From Archangium sp. (GTDB taxonomy: Bacteria; Myxococcota; Myxococcia; Myxococcales; Myxococcaceae), in contig JAUYRZ010000116.1 of NCBI GenBank assembly GCA_030695565.1, positions 59,669-123,668 of the forward strand: a stretch of 64,000 bases of DNA. The letters run 5' to 3'. The notes under the pieces were generated by a model, which did not search any database, was not told the DNA's origin, and was given only the letters and a program-made list of their open reading frames with translations. Of this stretch, positions 1 to 7,746 are shown piece by piece; position 1 is the first letter of the stretch, and each line of letters opens with the position of its first letter. The position numbers and the translations under genes are program-made.

Positions 1-1
1 G

Positions 2-775
2 TCATCGATGGATCTCGGTGAACGCGGTGATCGCCTGGTGTGGACCGGCCGCCTGCCAGTCGGAGGCAAGACCGAGTTCCACATCCGCTACCGCGCACGC
101 GGCCTGGAATCGTTCGTCTACCGGCTCGACCCGGCGCTGCAGGCCCGCAACGTGACGCTGAACATCGACGTGACGGGCGGAGAGAACATCGACTACCCGC
201 CGTTCGTGCTCGCGGCGAGCGCGAACACCACCGGTGACGGCAAGGCCTCGCTCGAGTGGAAGTACCCCTCGCTCGAGTCGGGCGTGGCGATGGGCGTGAT
301 CCTCCCGTCGGTGAAGAAGTACGACGAGCTGATGGCCACGATGGCCTTCCGCGCCGTGGTGCCGGGCATCGTCTTCCTGATCGGCCTCTCGCTGCTCTCC
401 CTGCGCCATCGCCGCAAGCTGCACGTCTGGGAGACGTACGTGGCCGCCGCCGCCTTCGGCTTCACCTCGGTGTTGTTGGCGTACCTCGGCGCGTTCCTCC
501 ACTTCCTCGCGGCGTGGGGCGTGACGATGGTGGGTATGGGCGCGGCGGTGGTGCTCTACGTCTCCCGGCTCTTCCCGCACGAACGCCTGCATTGGCTGGC
601 CGGTGCGTGGGTCGCCACGCAGGTGCTCCCGACGCTGGCGGTGCTGCTGCCCGGCTACACCGGGCTCATCTACACGCTCGAATTGCTCGCCGGCCTGCTG
701 GCGGTGATGACGCTGATCACCCGAAAAGAGGTGCGCGCCTTCCTCTCCGACCGCCCGGTGGAGGTGATGTCATGA
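2..775 (+). CDS. Inner-membrane protein of unknown function, 5' end outside the window
   Basis: The frame is open from base 2, so the protein probably begins upstream; the first internal ATG is at 8. The visible N-terminal part (about 100 residues) is hydrophilic and beta-rich in appearance. From about residue 110 onward there are five or six hydrophobic segments separated by short basic loops, typical of an inner-membrane protein with a periplasmic domain followed by a membrane bundle. The stop overlaps the start of the next gene as ATGA, so the two are probably translated together. The arrangement vaguely resembles CreD-type membrane proteins, but no diagnostic motif was recognised and no function is assigned. 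Confidence 0.75.
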   Translation, partial: SSMDLGERGDRLVWTGRLPVGGKTEFHIRYRARGLESFVYRLDPALQARNVTLNIDVTGGENIDYPPFVLAASANTTGDGKASLEWKYPSLESGVAMGVILPSVKKYDELMATMAFRAVVPGIVFLIGLSLLSLRHRRKLHVWETYVAAAAFGFTSVLLAYLGAFLHFLAAWGVTMVGMGAAVVLYVSRLFPHERLHWLAGAWVATQVLPTLAVLLPGYTGLIYTLELLAGLLAVMTLITRKEVRAFLSDRPVEVMS

Positions 776-1881
776 CGCCCGCGCTGTGGATGTTGCTGCT
801 CGCCGCCACGCCCAGCACGGGTACGGTGACGTTGCCGATCGAGGAAGCCCGATCGTTCTTGTCCACCCCATTCGAAGCAGTGGCGCCGATTTCGGCGGCG
901 GTGATCAGCCAACGCCTGGCAGGCCAGGTGACCGGAGACTCGCTCGAAGTGACCGCCACCTTCCAGGTCACGGTGCTCGAAGCGACCCGCTGGAGCCGGC
1001 TCTCGCTCATCAAGCTCGATCCCCACGTGACGCTGGTCGATGCGACGAGTGGTGAAGGCATGTTGGTCACCACGCACCAGAACGAAGTGGCCTTCGTCTC
1101 GAAGGTGCCAGGTACGTACACGCTCGAACTGCGGCTCTCCGTGCGCGGTGAAGGTAGCCCGGTGCACGTGGCGCAGCTCAAGCGCGGGGCCGACGCACGT
1201 GAAGGCGCGATGCACGTCGAGACGGCCGCCCCGGAGCAATCACTGGAGCAGGGCGCTGAAGTGCAGTCGAGCGGCGGCACCTGGCTCGTTCGTTGGAAGG
1301 GCCGCACCCAGGCCTCGGTCGCTGCGGCACGGCCCCCGATGGAGCCAGTGGTCTCGACGGCTCACGTGCAGGTGGTGAGCACGGTCGAAGGGCGCGCACG
1401 AATGACGGTGGAGTACCGGCTCGGTCTCGATCGCGAACAGACCCTCGCCCTGCGCCTGCCTCCGGATTGGACGCTGACCCGGGTGAGCGCGAACGGAGCA
1501 CCCCGCGCCGTGCCGCCCGGCAAAGAGATCGCGCTGACGGTGACTCCGCAAACCGCCGGTGGCCGCGAAGGGGTGGTGGAAGTCACCCTCGAGCGCGACT
1601 TCGGCGTCTTCCATCTCTCGGGGCGGCTCAACCTGTCGTTGCCCGGCGCGTCGTGGCCCACCTCGGTGATGGACGCGAGCGTGCACCTGCCGAACGTCTT
1701 CGAGTACCGCCGCCTGGGTGGCAGCCTCGAACCGTCAGACGCCGCGGTGTCGACGAATCAAGCGTTGCCCGGCAAAGCGCTGCATTTCCGCCAGCACCTC
1801 GTGGCGTCAGCGGGCCCCACGCTCGAGCTGAGCTACTCGGTGGATCTCACGAACCGCTACTTCCGGGCGCGAACTCAGTGA
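772..1881 (+). CDS. Exported beta-rich protein of unknown function
   Basis: A 369-residue protein begins with MTPALWMLLLAATPSTG, which reads as a signal peptide, and the rest lacks membrane segments, so a periplasmic location is inferred. The body is rich in alternating polar and hydrophobic residues with many Val and Thr, as in beta-sandwich proteins; no enzymatic motif was found. The ATG overlaps the stop of the preceding membrane-protein gene (ATGA), suggesting that both act in one envelope function. Its last 35 bases overlap the end of the convergent gene on the minus strand. Confidence 0.75.
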   Translation: MTPALWMLLLAATPSTGTVTLPIEEARSFLSTPFEAVAPISAAVISQRLAGQVTGDSLEVTATFQVTVLEATRWSRLSLIKLDPHVTLVDATSGEGMLVTTHQNEVAFVSKVPGTYTLELRLSVRGEGSPVHVAQLKRGADAREGAMHVETAAPEQSLEQGAEVQSSGGTWLVRWKGRTQASVAAARPPMEPVVSTAHVQVVSTVEGRARMTVEYRLGLDREQTLALRLPPDWTLTRVSANGAPRAVPPGKEIALTVTPQTAGGREGVVEVTLERDFGVFHLSGRLNLSLPGASWPTSVMDASVHLPNVFEYRRLGGSLEPSDAAVSTNQALPGKALHFRQHLVASAGPTLELSYSVDLTNRYFRARTQ

Positions 1882-3460
1882 GAGGGGTGGGGCGAGGGGC
1901 GGTCCCAAACACACCCAATCGCCTGGTCAGCGCAGCAAAAGTCACCGCCGGCGCCTCGAACGGATCCCGAAACAGAGCCCGAACATCAGCAGCCGAGATC
2001 ACCTTCCGTGCAAAAGCCTGAGCCAGCGCATCACCCAACAAATACCCAAGCGAGTGGCTCACGCCATTCATCAAACTCAAGCTCGAGACCGGGACCATCT
2101 TCTGCGCCGCCGCTAGGTCATCTCCAAGCGCCGTCGAGATCGCCAACGTAAACGCCGCGACCCGCTTCATCTCGCCGCGGCCCGACTCGAAGTGCCACGT
2201 CCACTCATCCAACTGCGTGCACCGTCGCTTGGGGTTGACCAACCGGCTGCCGAAGAACCCGAGCGCCTCCTCGAGACACCGGGCCCAGAAATGATCCGAG
2301 CGTGATCGCGGGCGCTCCATCGCATCACCGACACACAGATGACGAACGAAGTGCGCCGCTTCCTCCGCCGCATGATTGAGCGAGAACGAAGCGATCCACA
2401 CGGCGCGCGCCCGGGGAATCCACGCGCTCTCCAGCGACAGCACGTGCCGCTCGAGATGCCGCAGCTCGGCCGCCGTGAATCGAGCCCGCTTCGCCAGCCG
2501 CTCGAGCGCATTGAAGTCACCCGCGCTCAGCACCAGCACCTGGTCGACCGCGTTGCCGACCTTGAGGCCGGTGAACCGCCCGATGTCGCGCGCGAGATGA
2601 CGGAAGGTGAGGGCGATGCCCGACTCATCGATCGGCGCGTCGCCCGCTTCGGCCTCCACGTAGTCGAGGAAGCTGCGCTGGCACACCACCGGAGACGTGT
2701 TCACCAGGCACACTTCACGCGCTGACAGCTCGACCGCGCGGGTCGTCTCCACCTTGCCGGTGCGCGCGAGCGACCAATAGACGCCCTCGGCATTTTGATA
2801 GACCACCAACGATTCGCGTCGGGTCTCGCCGAGCAGCGCCTCGACCCTGGCGGGCAGGTGACCCGGCGCCACGTGAAACTGGCCCACCAACGCGAGCACG
2901 AGGGGGCGATCGGGGGCCTTCGACGCCTTCACGATGGGCCTTGCCGCCGCTGCGTCACGCAGCTCGAGCGAACGGGGGCCCGTCGCGCGGCGATCGATGG
3001 CGATCACCTCGAGCTTCTTCTTCCGGGCCAGCTCGAGAATCGGCGCAAAGCCCGGCCAGATGTCGAACGGCCCGCGGTACGGGTGGCCGATGCGCGAGAG
3101 AAAGACCTTCTCCGACAGCTTGCCGGCGACGAATGCGGCGAGCGTGGCCTGGTGCCGGGTCTCCACGAACTCCAGGGCCAGCACCACCCGCCGGCCGCTC
3201 GACAACGCGCTCCTGAGCAGGGCCAGGTACGCCTGCTGAGCCATGCGCAGCGTGTGGTAGTCGCCCACGTAGACGAGGTCGGCTTTGGCCACCCGCGCGT
3301 CGACCTCGGCCAGGGTGATCACCTTGCGAAAGCCGCTCGTCGCGCTCTCATACCGCCGCTGATACGCCCGGAAACGAGGCGACGCGCCCTGCACCTGTTG
3401 CGCAATCTGCCGTGCCTGGTGCTTGAAGAGCGAACGCTGCAGGGACAACGACGAGCGCAT
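1847..3460 (-). CDS. ChaN-type (haem-binding lipoprotein family) domain protein
   Basis: A 537-residue protein. Residues about 45-260 resemble the ChaN/Haem_bd family: an opening strand with VYVGDYHTLRMAQQ (the GDxHT variant of the family GExHD motif), then LALEFVETRHQ, and a later block LALVGQFHVAPGHLPARVEALLG with a conserved His. ChaN of Campylobacter binds haem, but no lipobox is visible here, so the protein may be cytoplasmic. The C-terminal half, about 270 residues, is helical in composition, carries several Cys and His residues and is not recognised. Its 3' end overlaps the convergent upstream gene by 35 bases. It diverges from the TonB-receptor gene across a 77-base gap, so a link to iron or haem uptake is possible but inferred. 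Confidence 0.75.
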   Translation of the reverse strand: MRSSLSLQRSLFKHQARQIAQQVQGASPRFRAYQRRYESATSGFRKVITLAEVDARVAKADLVYVGDYHTLRMAQQAYLALLRSALSSGRRVVLALEFVETRHQATLAAFVAGKLSEKVFLSRIGHPYRGPFDIWPGFAPILELARKKKLEVIAIDRRATGPRSLELRDAAAARPIVKASKAPDRPLVLALVGQFHVAPGHLPARVEALLGETRRESLVVYQNAEGVYWSLARTGKVETTRAVELSAREVCLVNTSPVVCQRSFLDYVEAEAGDAPIDESGIALTFRHLARDIGRFTGLKVGNAVDQVLVLSAGDFNALERLAKRARFTAAELRHLERHVLSLESAWIPRARAVWIASFSLNHAAEEAAHFVRHLCVGDAMERPRSRSDHFWARCLEEALGFFGSRLVNPKRRCTQLDEWTWHFESGRGEMKRVAAFTLAISTALGDDLAAAQKMVPVSSLSLMNGVSHSLGYLLGDALAQAFARKVISAADVRALFRDPFEAPAVTFAALTRRLGVFGTAPRPTPLTEFAPGSSGS

Positions 3461-3537
3461 GGACGACCGGACGGTCCCACGCCGGTTTCACCACTGCAAA
3501 TTTCCACCCTTGCGTTGAGGGGAGGCACCGTCGAGCA

Positions 3538-6309
3538 TTGCGGCACGTGCGTTCGGTTTGCCTGGGCCTCATCAGTCTGGCGGTGTTGTCCGCGACGGCC
3601 GCTGCCGAGACACGGGCGACCTTTCTGCATGACGCGCCGAGTGAAGCGGCGGCGAGCAAGCCGCTGGTGCTCGAAGGTTCGCTGGCTGGAGGCGTCAACT
3701 TCGCCAGGGTGATCGCGCGCGTGCGCGGGCCCGGCGAGCCGTACGAAGATTTTCCCCTCGAGCTTCAATACGGCGATCTCTACCGGGGCACTTTGCCGGC
3801 CTCGCGCATGGTCTCGCCGGGCATCGAGTACTACTTCGAGGGTGTCAGTGTTGAGGGTGATCGCACGGCGATCTTCGCCAGCGCTGGCCAGCCGGTGCGG
3901 GTGATCATCATCGGCGACGATGCGCCGGAGCCTGTTGCCGTGGCGGCTCCGGCTCCGGTGAAGCCCAGGTGCAAGAAGGGCAAGAAGTGCAGGGAAGAGG
4001 CTGCGCCCCCTGAGCCGAAGGAGCAGCCGGCCAAGCGCCCCGCGGAATGGGTGGACACCACTGAGAAGCCGGTTGAGAGGCCGGTTGAGAGGCCGGTTGA
4101 GAAGCCGGCTCCGGCTCCTGCGAAGAAGGAGGAGCCCGTTGCCGTCGCGGCCCCTCACCCCAACCCTCTCCCCGCTTCGCAGGGAGAGGGGGCTCCTCGG
4201 CGGCCGACTCGCCGTCAGAGTGAGCTCGAGGAAGAGTTGGCTCTCTACGGTGCTGAAGCCACGGCCGGCGTCGCCCAGCGCATCGACGAGAGCGCCCGCG
4301 TGGTGCCGCAGATGCCCACGGTGCTCACCTCCGCGCAGTTGAAACAGATGGGCGTTCGGTACGTGCACGAAGCGCTCGATCTGGTTCCGGGGCTCAGCGT
4401 CAGCCGCGACGTGCAGGGCTTCTTCCGGGTGGCGATGCGGGGCCTGCGCAGCGAGCCCGAGTTGCTCTTCACGCTCAATGGTCAGCGCCTCAACAACTTC
4501 TACGACGGCAAGGCGCTCGCGTCGTTGCCGGTCGACAACCTCGATCGCATCGAGATCTTCCGCGGTCCGGCCACGGCCGACGTCGGGCTGGGCAACGTCA
4601 CCGGGGTGATCAACCTGGTCACTCGCCGTGACGCGGGCTTCCGCGCTTCGGGCAGCATCGGCACCTGGGAGATGTTCGACGCCCACCTCAACGCCGCGGG
4701 CACCTTCGGCTCCGTCACGCTCTTCGGCGACGTCGACGTGGCCAGCCAATACGGCGTGCGGCGCACGGTGCTGCGCGATGGGCTCGACTCCGCCGCCGCG
4801 CCACGGCCGAAGATCACCAGCGACAAACGGCTGCTGGTGAACGCAGGCCTGGGCGCCTCCATCGCCACCGAGAGCCTCGGCACCTTCGATGCCTCGGCGC
4901 GTTTCATGCTCGAAGATCGCACCGCGTTGATCGGCCTCTTCGACGTGGTCGGCCCCGATTCCCGGCTCAACTGGATGACCCTTCAGGCGCAGCTGGGCTG
5001 GAAGAAGCCGCTGGCCGATGGGGGCGTGCTCTCCGTGCGCGCCTGGTTCGATCAGCAGTCGACCAAACGGCTGTGGCAGCTCGCGCCCGACGGCTGGCAG
5101 GTGCGCGCGAGCGACGACAGCACCATCTTCCCCGACGGTGTGCTGGAGCAGGCAACCTACGGCACCCGCGGCCTGGGGCTCATCGCCAAGGGCGAGTTCG
5201 TGCTCCCGCTCAAGAACCGGCTGGTGGCTGGCCTCTCGGTGGAGCAGCAGTCGATCACCAGCGCCGAGGTGCTGGCGAACTCGGTGCCGATCACCAACGT
5301 GAACGCCGGCCAGTTGCTGCGCCCCGATGGGCTGCGTTTGCCGACCGAAGACGGGCGGGGTGGCCGGGGCCCGGCAGCTGATCGCTTCTCGCTGGGCGTG
5401 TTCGTCTCCGACACCTGGACTCCGGTCGACGTGGTGAGCGTGCAGGCGGGCGTGCGCTTCGATCTCACCCAACTCCCCCGCGGCGATGCGTTCGGCCAGT
5501 GGGTCGGCGCCTCGATGGTTCCTTCGTTCGGGCCGAGGCTCGGGTTGACCGTCACCCCGGTGCGATCACTCGTGCTGCGCGGTCACTACGGCCGTTCGTT
5601 CCGCGCGCCCACCCCGCAAGAGTACGCGGACACCATTCCCAACAACGACTTCAACCAGGGCCGTTTCGTCGGCAACCCCGAGCTGCAGGGCGCGTACGTG
5701 GACTCGGTCGAGGCCGGCGCGGAGTACCTGCAAGGCGTCGGCGACGGCAAGCTGCGGCTCAAGGCGAACGCCTTCTTCGAGCGCATCACCAACGCGATCG
5801 TTCAGGTCGACACCTCTGGCAACCTGGTGCCGTACCGCAACCGGCTGCTCGGCGTGCAGGCGGTGGGCATCGAAGGTGAAGCGCGCCTCGAGCTGACGCA
5901 GCGCCTCTCGGTGTGGGTCAACGCCTCGTGGGTGCGCGCCGAAGATCTCACCGCGCCCACCCAGAGCCGTGTCCTCACCGACGTGCCGCAGATCCGCATG
6001 AACGGCGGCGTCAGCCTGCCCATCGGCCGCTGGCTCAACGTCGATCTGGTGGGCCGCTTCGCTTCTGAGCGCCGCAACAACAGCCGCTCCGTGCTCGAGC
6101 TCATTCGCCGCTACACGTTGCCTGGCAATGCCACGGTCACCGCGCAGCTGCGCACCGAGCCGCTCTTCGATCACCTCGAGCTGCTCGTGCTCGGGCAGAA
6201 CGTCTTCAACTTCGAGTACGCCGACGACGCGACGCGGCCCGATCGCGTCACCGCCGGAGTGCCGCGCGAGACCTGGCAGGCGTTCCTCCAGGCCAGGGTG
6301 GGGTTCTGA
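3538..6309 (+). CDS. TonB-dependent outer-membrane receptor with long N-terminal extension
   Basis: A 923-residue protein predicted to start at TTG 3538 with a GGAGG 12 bases upstream; GTG at 3547 is an alternative. A signal peptide ends near ATAAAE. Residues about 25-125 form an extra beta-sandwich-like domain, followed by a Pro/Glu/Lys-rich linker (about 130-225) containing VERP repeats and a PHPNPLP...GEG segment derived from a dispersed repeat. The plug domain follows (QMPTVLTSAQLKQMG, DLVPGLSV, RGPATADVGLGNVTGVINLVTRR), then a beta-barrel ending in ...QARVGF with a terminal aromatic residue. No clear TonB box was seen. It imports an unidentified ligand across the outer membrane. The stop overlaps the next ATG by one base, coupling it to the 5'-nucleotidase-like lipoprotein. 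Confidence 0.9.
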   Translation: MRHVRSVCLGLISLAVLSATAAAETRATFLHDAPSEAAASKPLVLEGSLAGGVNFARVIARVRGPGEPYEDFPLELQYGDLYRGTLPASRMVSPGIEYYFEGVSVEGDRTAIFASAGQPVRVIIIGDDAPEPVAVAAPAPVKPRCKKGKKCREEAAPPEPKEQPAKRPAEWVDTTEKPVERPVERPVEKPAPAPAKKEEPVAVAAPHPNPLPASQGEGAPRRPTRRQSELEEELALYGAEATAGVAQRIDESARVVPQMPTVLTSAQLKQMGVRYVHEALDLVPGLSVSRDVQGFFRVAMRGLRSEPELLFTLNGQRLNNFYDGKALASLPVDNLDRIEIFRGPATADVGLGNVTGVINLVTRRDAGFRASGSIGTWEMFDAHLNAAGTFGSVTLFGDVDVASQYGVRRTVLRDGLDSAAAPRPKITSDKRLLVNAGLGASIATESLGTFDASARFMLEDRTALIGLFDVVGPDSRLNWMTLQAQLGWKKPLADGGVLSVRAWFDQQSTKRLWQLAPDGWQVRASDDSTIFPDGVLEQATYGTRGLGLIAKGEFVLPLKNRLVAGLSVEQQSITSAEVLANSVPITNVNAGQLLRPDGLRLPTEDGRGGRGPAADRFSLGVFVSDTWTPVDVVSVQAGVRFDLTQLPRGDAFGQWVGASMVPSFGPRLGLTVTPVRSLVLRGHYGRSFRAPTPQEYADTIPNNDFNQGRFVGNPELQGAYVDSVEAGAEYLQGVGDGKLRLKANAFFERITNAIVQVDTSGNLVPYRNRLLGVQAVGIEGEARLELTQRLSVWVNASWVRAEDLTAPTQSRVLTDVPQIRMNGGVSLPIGRWLNVDLVGRFASERRNNSRSVLELIRRYTLPGNATVTAQLRTEPLFDHLELLVLGQNVFNFEYADDATRPDRVTAGVPRETWQAFLQARVGF
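4063..4110. repeat. 12-bp tandem repeat coding for VERP units
   Basis: Four tandem copies of a 12-base unit close to GAGAGGCCGGTT lie in frame inside the linker of the TonB-dependent receptor and encode repeated (V)E(R/K)P. Because the unit is a multiple of three, changes in copy number would alter linker length without shifting frame. Confidence 0.8.
4151..4192. repeat. Dispersed palindromic repeat, copy 1, inside a coding region
   Basis: The core matches the CCTCACCCC(G/A)ACCCTCTCCC ... GGGAGAGGG element found six more times in this window. Here it lies in the reading frame of the TonB-dependent receptor and encodes PHPNPLPASQGEGA within the disordered linker, so the insertion appears tolerated. 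Confidence 0.85.
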
Positions 6310-7142
6310 TGATGCGTCACCTTCTCCTCGTCGCGTCACTCGCCCTCGGCACCGGGTGCATCGCGTACAACGATCAGTGCCAGCCGCTGGTGGAGAACCC
6401 CAATGAGCGGGTGGCCTTCATCGCGCGCGGCACCGAGCTCTTCCTCGACAGGGCCAACGCCCGGCACGGCAACAACCCCATCGGCCAGCAGGCGAGCGAC
6501 GCCTTCGCGTGGGTGTTCTCCGAGACCGACAAACCGGCCGACTTCGGCGTGGTGAACGGCGGTTCGATTCGCGCCGAAGGGCTCTGCATCACCCGCAACA
6601 TCGTCGCTTCAGGCCCGCTCTCCAACGGCGTGCTGCACGAGATCATGTTGTTCGAAAACCCGGTGCAGGCCATCGACCTCTCGGAGCAGGAGGTGCTCGC
6701 GATGTTCGAGCACTCCGTCGAACGCCTCTTCGCCACGCCGGCGCCGATCGTCTCGCCCGCGGGCTCGTTTCTCCAGGTCTCCAAGGAGGTCAGCCTGACC
6801 GTCGACTGCTCGCGGCCGCCGCTCGATCGGGTGACTTCGTTGAGCATCGGTGGGCAGGCGATCACCAAGCCGGGCCGCGCCATCGATCAGCGCAGGCTTC
6901 GCCTGGCCACCTCGAGCTTCATCATCGCGGGCGGCGACGGCTATTCGATGCTCGCGGGCAAAGGCACCGACCCCACCCGGAACCCGGCCAACGCGCAGCG
7001 TTTCGGCGGCATCGACTCGAACATCGCGGCGGCCTACCTGAAGCAGAGCGCGTTCAACGCCACCGTGGAGAACGGCTTCAAGGTCGAGCCCGCGCGCCAG
7101 GTGCTGATGAACTGCTCGGTGCCCACCCGCCCGCAGAACTAG
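6309..7142 (+). CDS. Lipoprotein with 5'-nucleotidase C-terminal-type domain
   Basis: A 277-residue protein starting with a lipoprotein signal (LLVASLALGTGC, Cys as lipidation site). The mature part resembles the substrate-binding C-terminal domain of 5'-nucleotidases: GQQASDAFAWVF, FGVVNGGSIRAEG, the acidic block LSEQEVLAMFEHSVE, and the aromatic/Gly-rich segment IIAGGDGYSMLAGKG. The N-terminal metallophosphatase domain with its metal ligands is absent, so catalysis by itself is doubtful; the domain may bind nucleosides or nucleotides. The ATG overlaps the TonB-receptor stop (TGATG), which suggests that this protein handles or recognises the receptor ligand. Confidence 0.8.
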   Translation: MMRHLLLVASLALGTGCIAYNDQCQPLVENPNERVAFIARGTELFLDRANARHGNNPIGQQASDAFAWVFSETDKPADFGVVNGGSIRAEGLCITRNIVASGPLSNGVLHEIMLFENPVQAIDLSEQEVLAMFEHSVERLFATPAPIVSPAGSFLQVSKEVSLTVDCSRPPLDRVTSLSIGGQAITKPGRAIDQRRLRLATSSFIIAGGDGYSMLAGKGTDPTRNPANAQRFGGIDSNIAAAYLKQSAFNATVENGFKVEPARQVLMNCSVPTRPQN

Positions 7143-7212
7143 GCAAGACGAAGCCCCCTGCACCCGACGAGGGGCACAGAGGGCGGAGTGCCACTCGACA
7201 ACAGAGCTGAAC

Positions 7213-7425
7213 TCAGCCCTGGGTGGTGGGGGCGGCCGCGTTGGCGGCGGCGTCGAGCACGTCGTTGGGCGACGGCATGCGCTTCAAGTCGACGCGCGCG
7301 ATCTTCCACGCCTGCTGGACGATCCAGGACAACGAACGATCCTGGCGACCCGACTCGTGCTCGATTTCCTTGAGCATCTCCTCAGGGAAATAGAGCGACT
7401 GCTTGCGATGGTCGGTCGTCGACAT
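7213..7425 (-). CDS. Small RHH-like protein, second of a tandem pair
   Basis: A 70-residue protein beginning MSTTDHRKQSLYFPEEMLKEIEHE. The N-terminal pattern of a short strand (KQSLYFP) followed by two helices resembles ribbon-helix-helix DNA-binding proteins, and the block LSWIVQQAWKIAR is nearly identical in the neighbouring gene. I associate this type with the myxobacterial TIGR04563 family, though this was not checked. Its ATG overlaps the stop of the upstream paralogue by one base. The C-terminal tail is Ala/Pro-rich and diverges from the paralogue. Function unknown. Confidence 0.75.
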   Translation of the reverse strand: MSTTDHRKQSLYFPEEMLKEIEHESGRQDRSLSWIVQQAWKIARVDLKRMPSPNDVLDAAANAAAPTTQG

Positions 7426-7628
7426 CAGCGACGCTCCTCTTTGGGATCCGGCGAGCCGGCGACGTCATTGACGGCCGGGAAAGACTTGATGCGCTCGCGC
7501 GCGATCTTCCAGGCCTGCTGAACGACCCAGGACAGCGAGCGGTCCTGCCGGTTCGCCTCTTCCTGGATCTCTTTGAGCATCTCCTCGGGGAAGTAGAGCG
7601 ATTGCTTGCGCTTGTCGGTGCCAGACAT
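7425..7628 (-). CDS. Small RHH-like protein, first of a tandem pair
   Basis: A 67-residue protein (MSGTDKRKQSLYFPEEMLKEIQEEANRQ...) that is a close paralogue of the downstream gene; about 40 N-terminal residues align without gaps. The start at 7628 is preferred over the in-frame ATG at 7637 because a GGAG lies nine bases before it. The layout suggests a DNA-binding dimer of ribbon-helix-helix type, and the pair is probably co-translated. It diverges from the surface lipoprotein gene at 7747, leaving about 118 bases for promoters. Confidence 0.75.
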   Translation of the reverse strand: MSGTDKRKQSLYFPEEMLKEIQEEANRQDRSLSWVVQQAWKIARERIKSFPAVNDVAGSPDPKEERR

Positions 7629-7746
7629 GAGGGACATCTCCGCTGAAAGGGAATGAGAATCGGCCAGAGTTATCCGACAGTCGGCCACGGGAATCAACCA
7701 TTTCCCCCTCATGCTCACAGGGGACGACACACGCTAAAAGCGGGGC

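Noticed and set aside
3319..5472. Long minus-strand open frame across the TonB-receptor gene
   Set aside because: It is the complement of a clear signal-peptide, plug and barrel coding region and contains translated repeat sequence; no independent start or motif.
7143..7212. Weak GCCCC/GGGGC hairpin after the nucleotidase-type gene
   Set aside because: Stem of five pairs with a 13-base loop and no U tract; too weak to call as a terminator.
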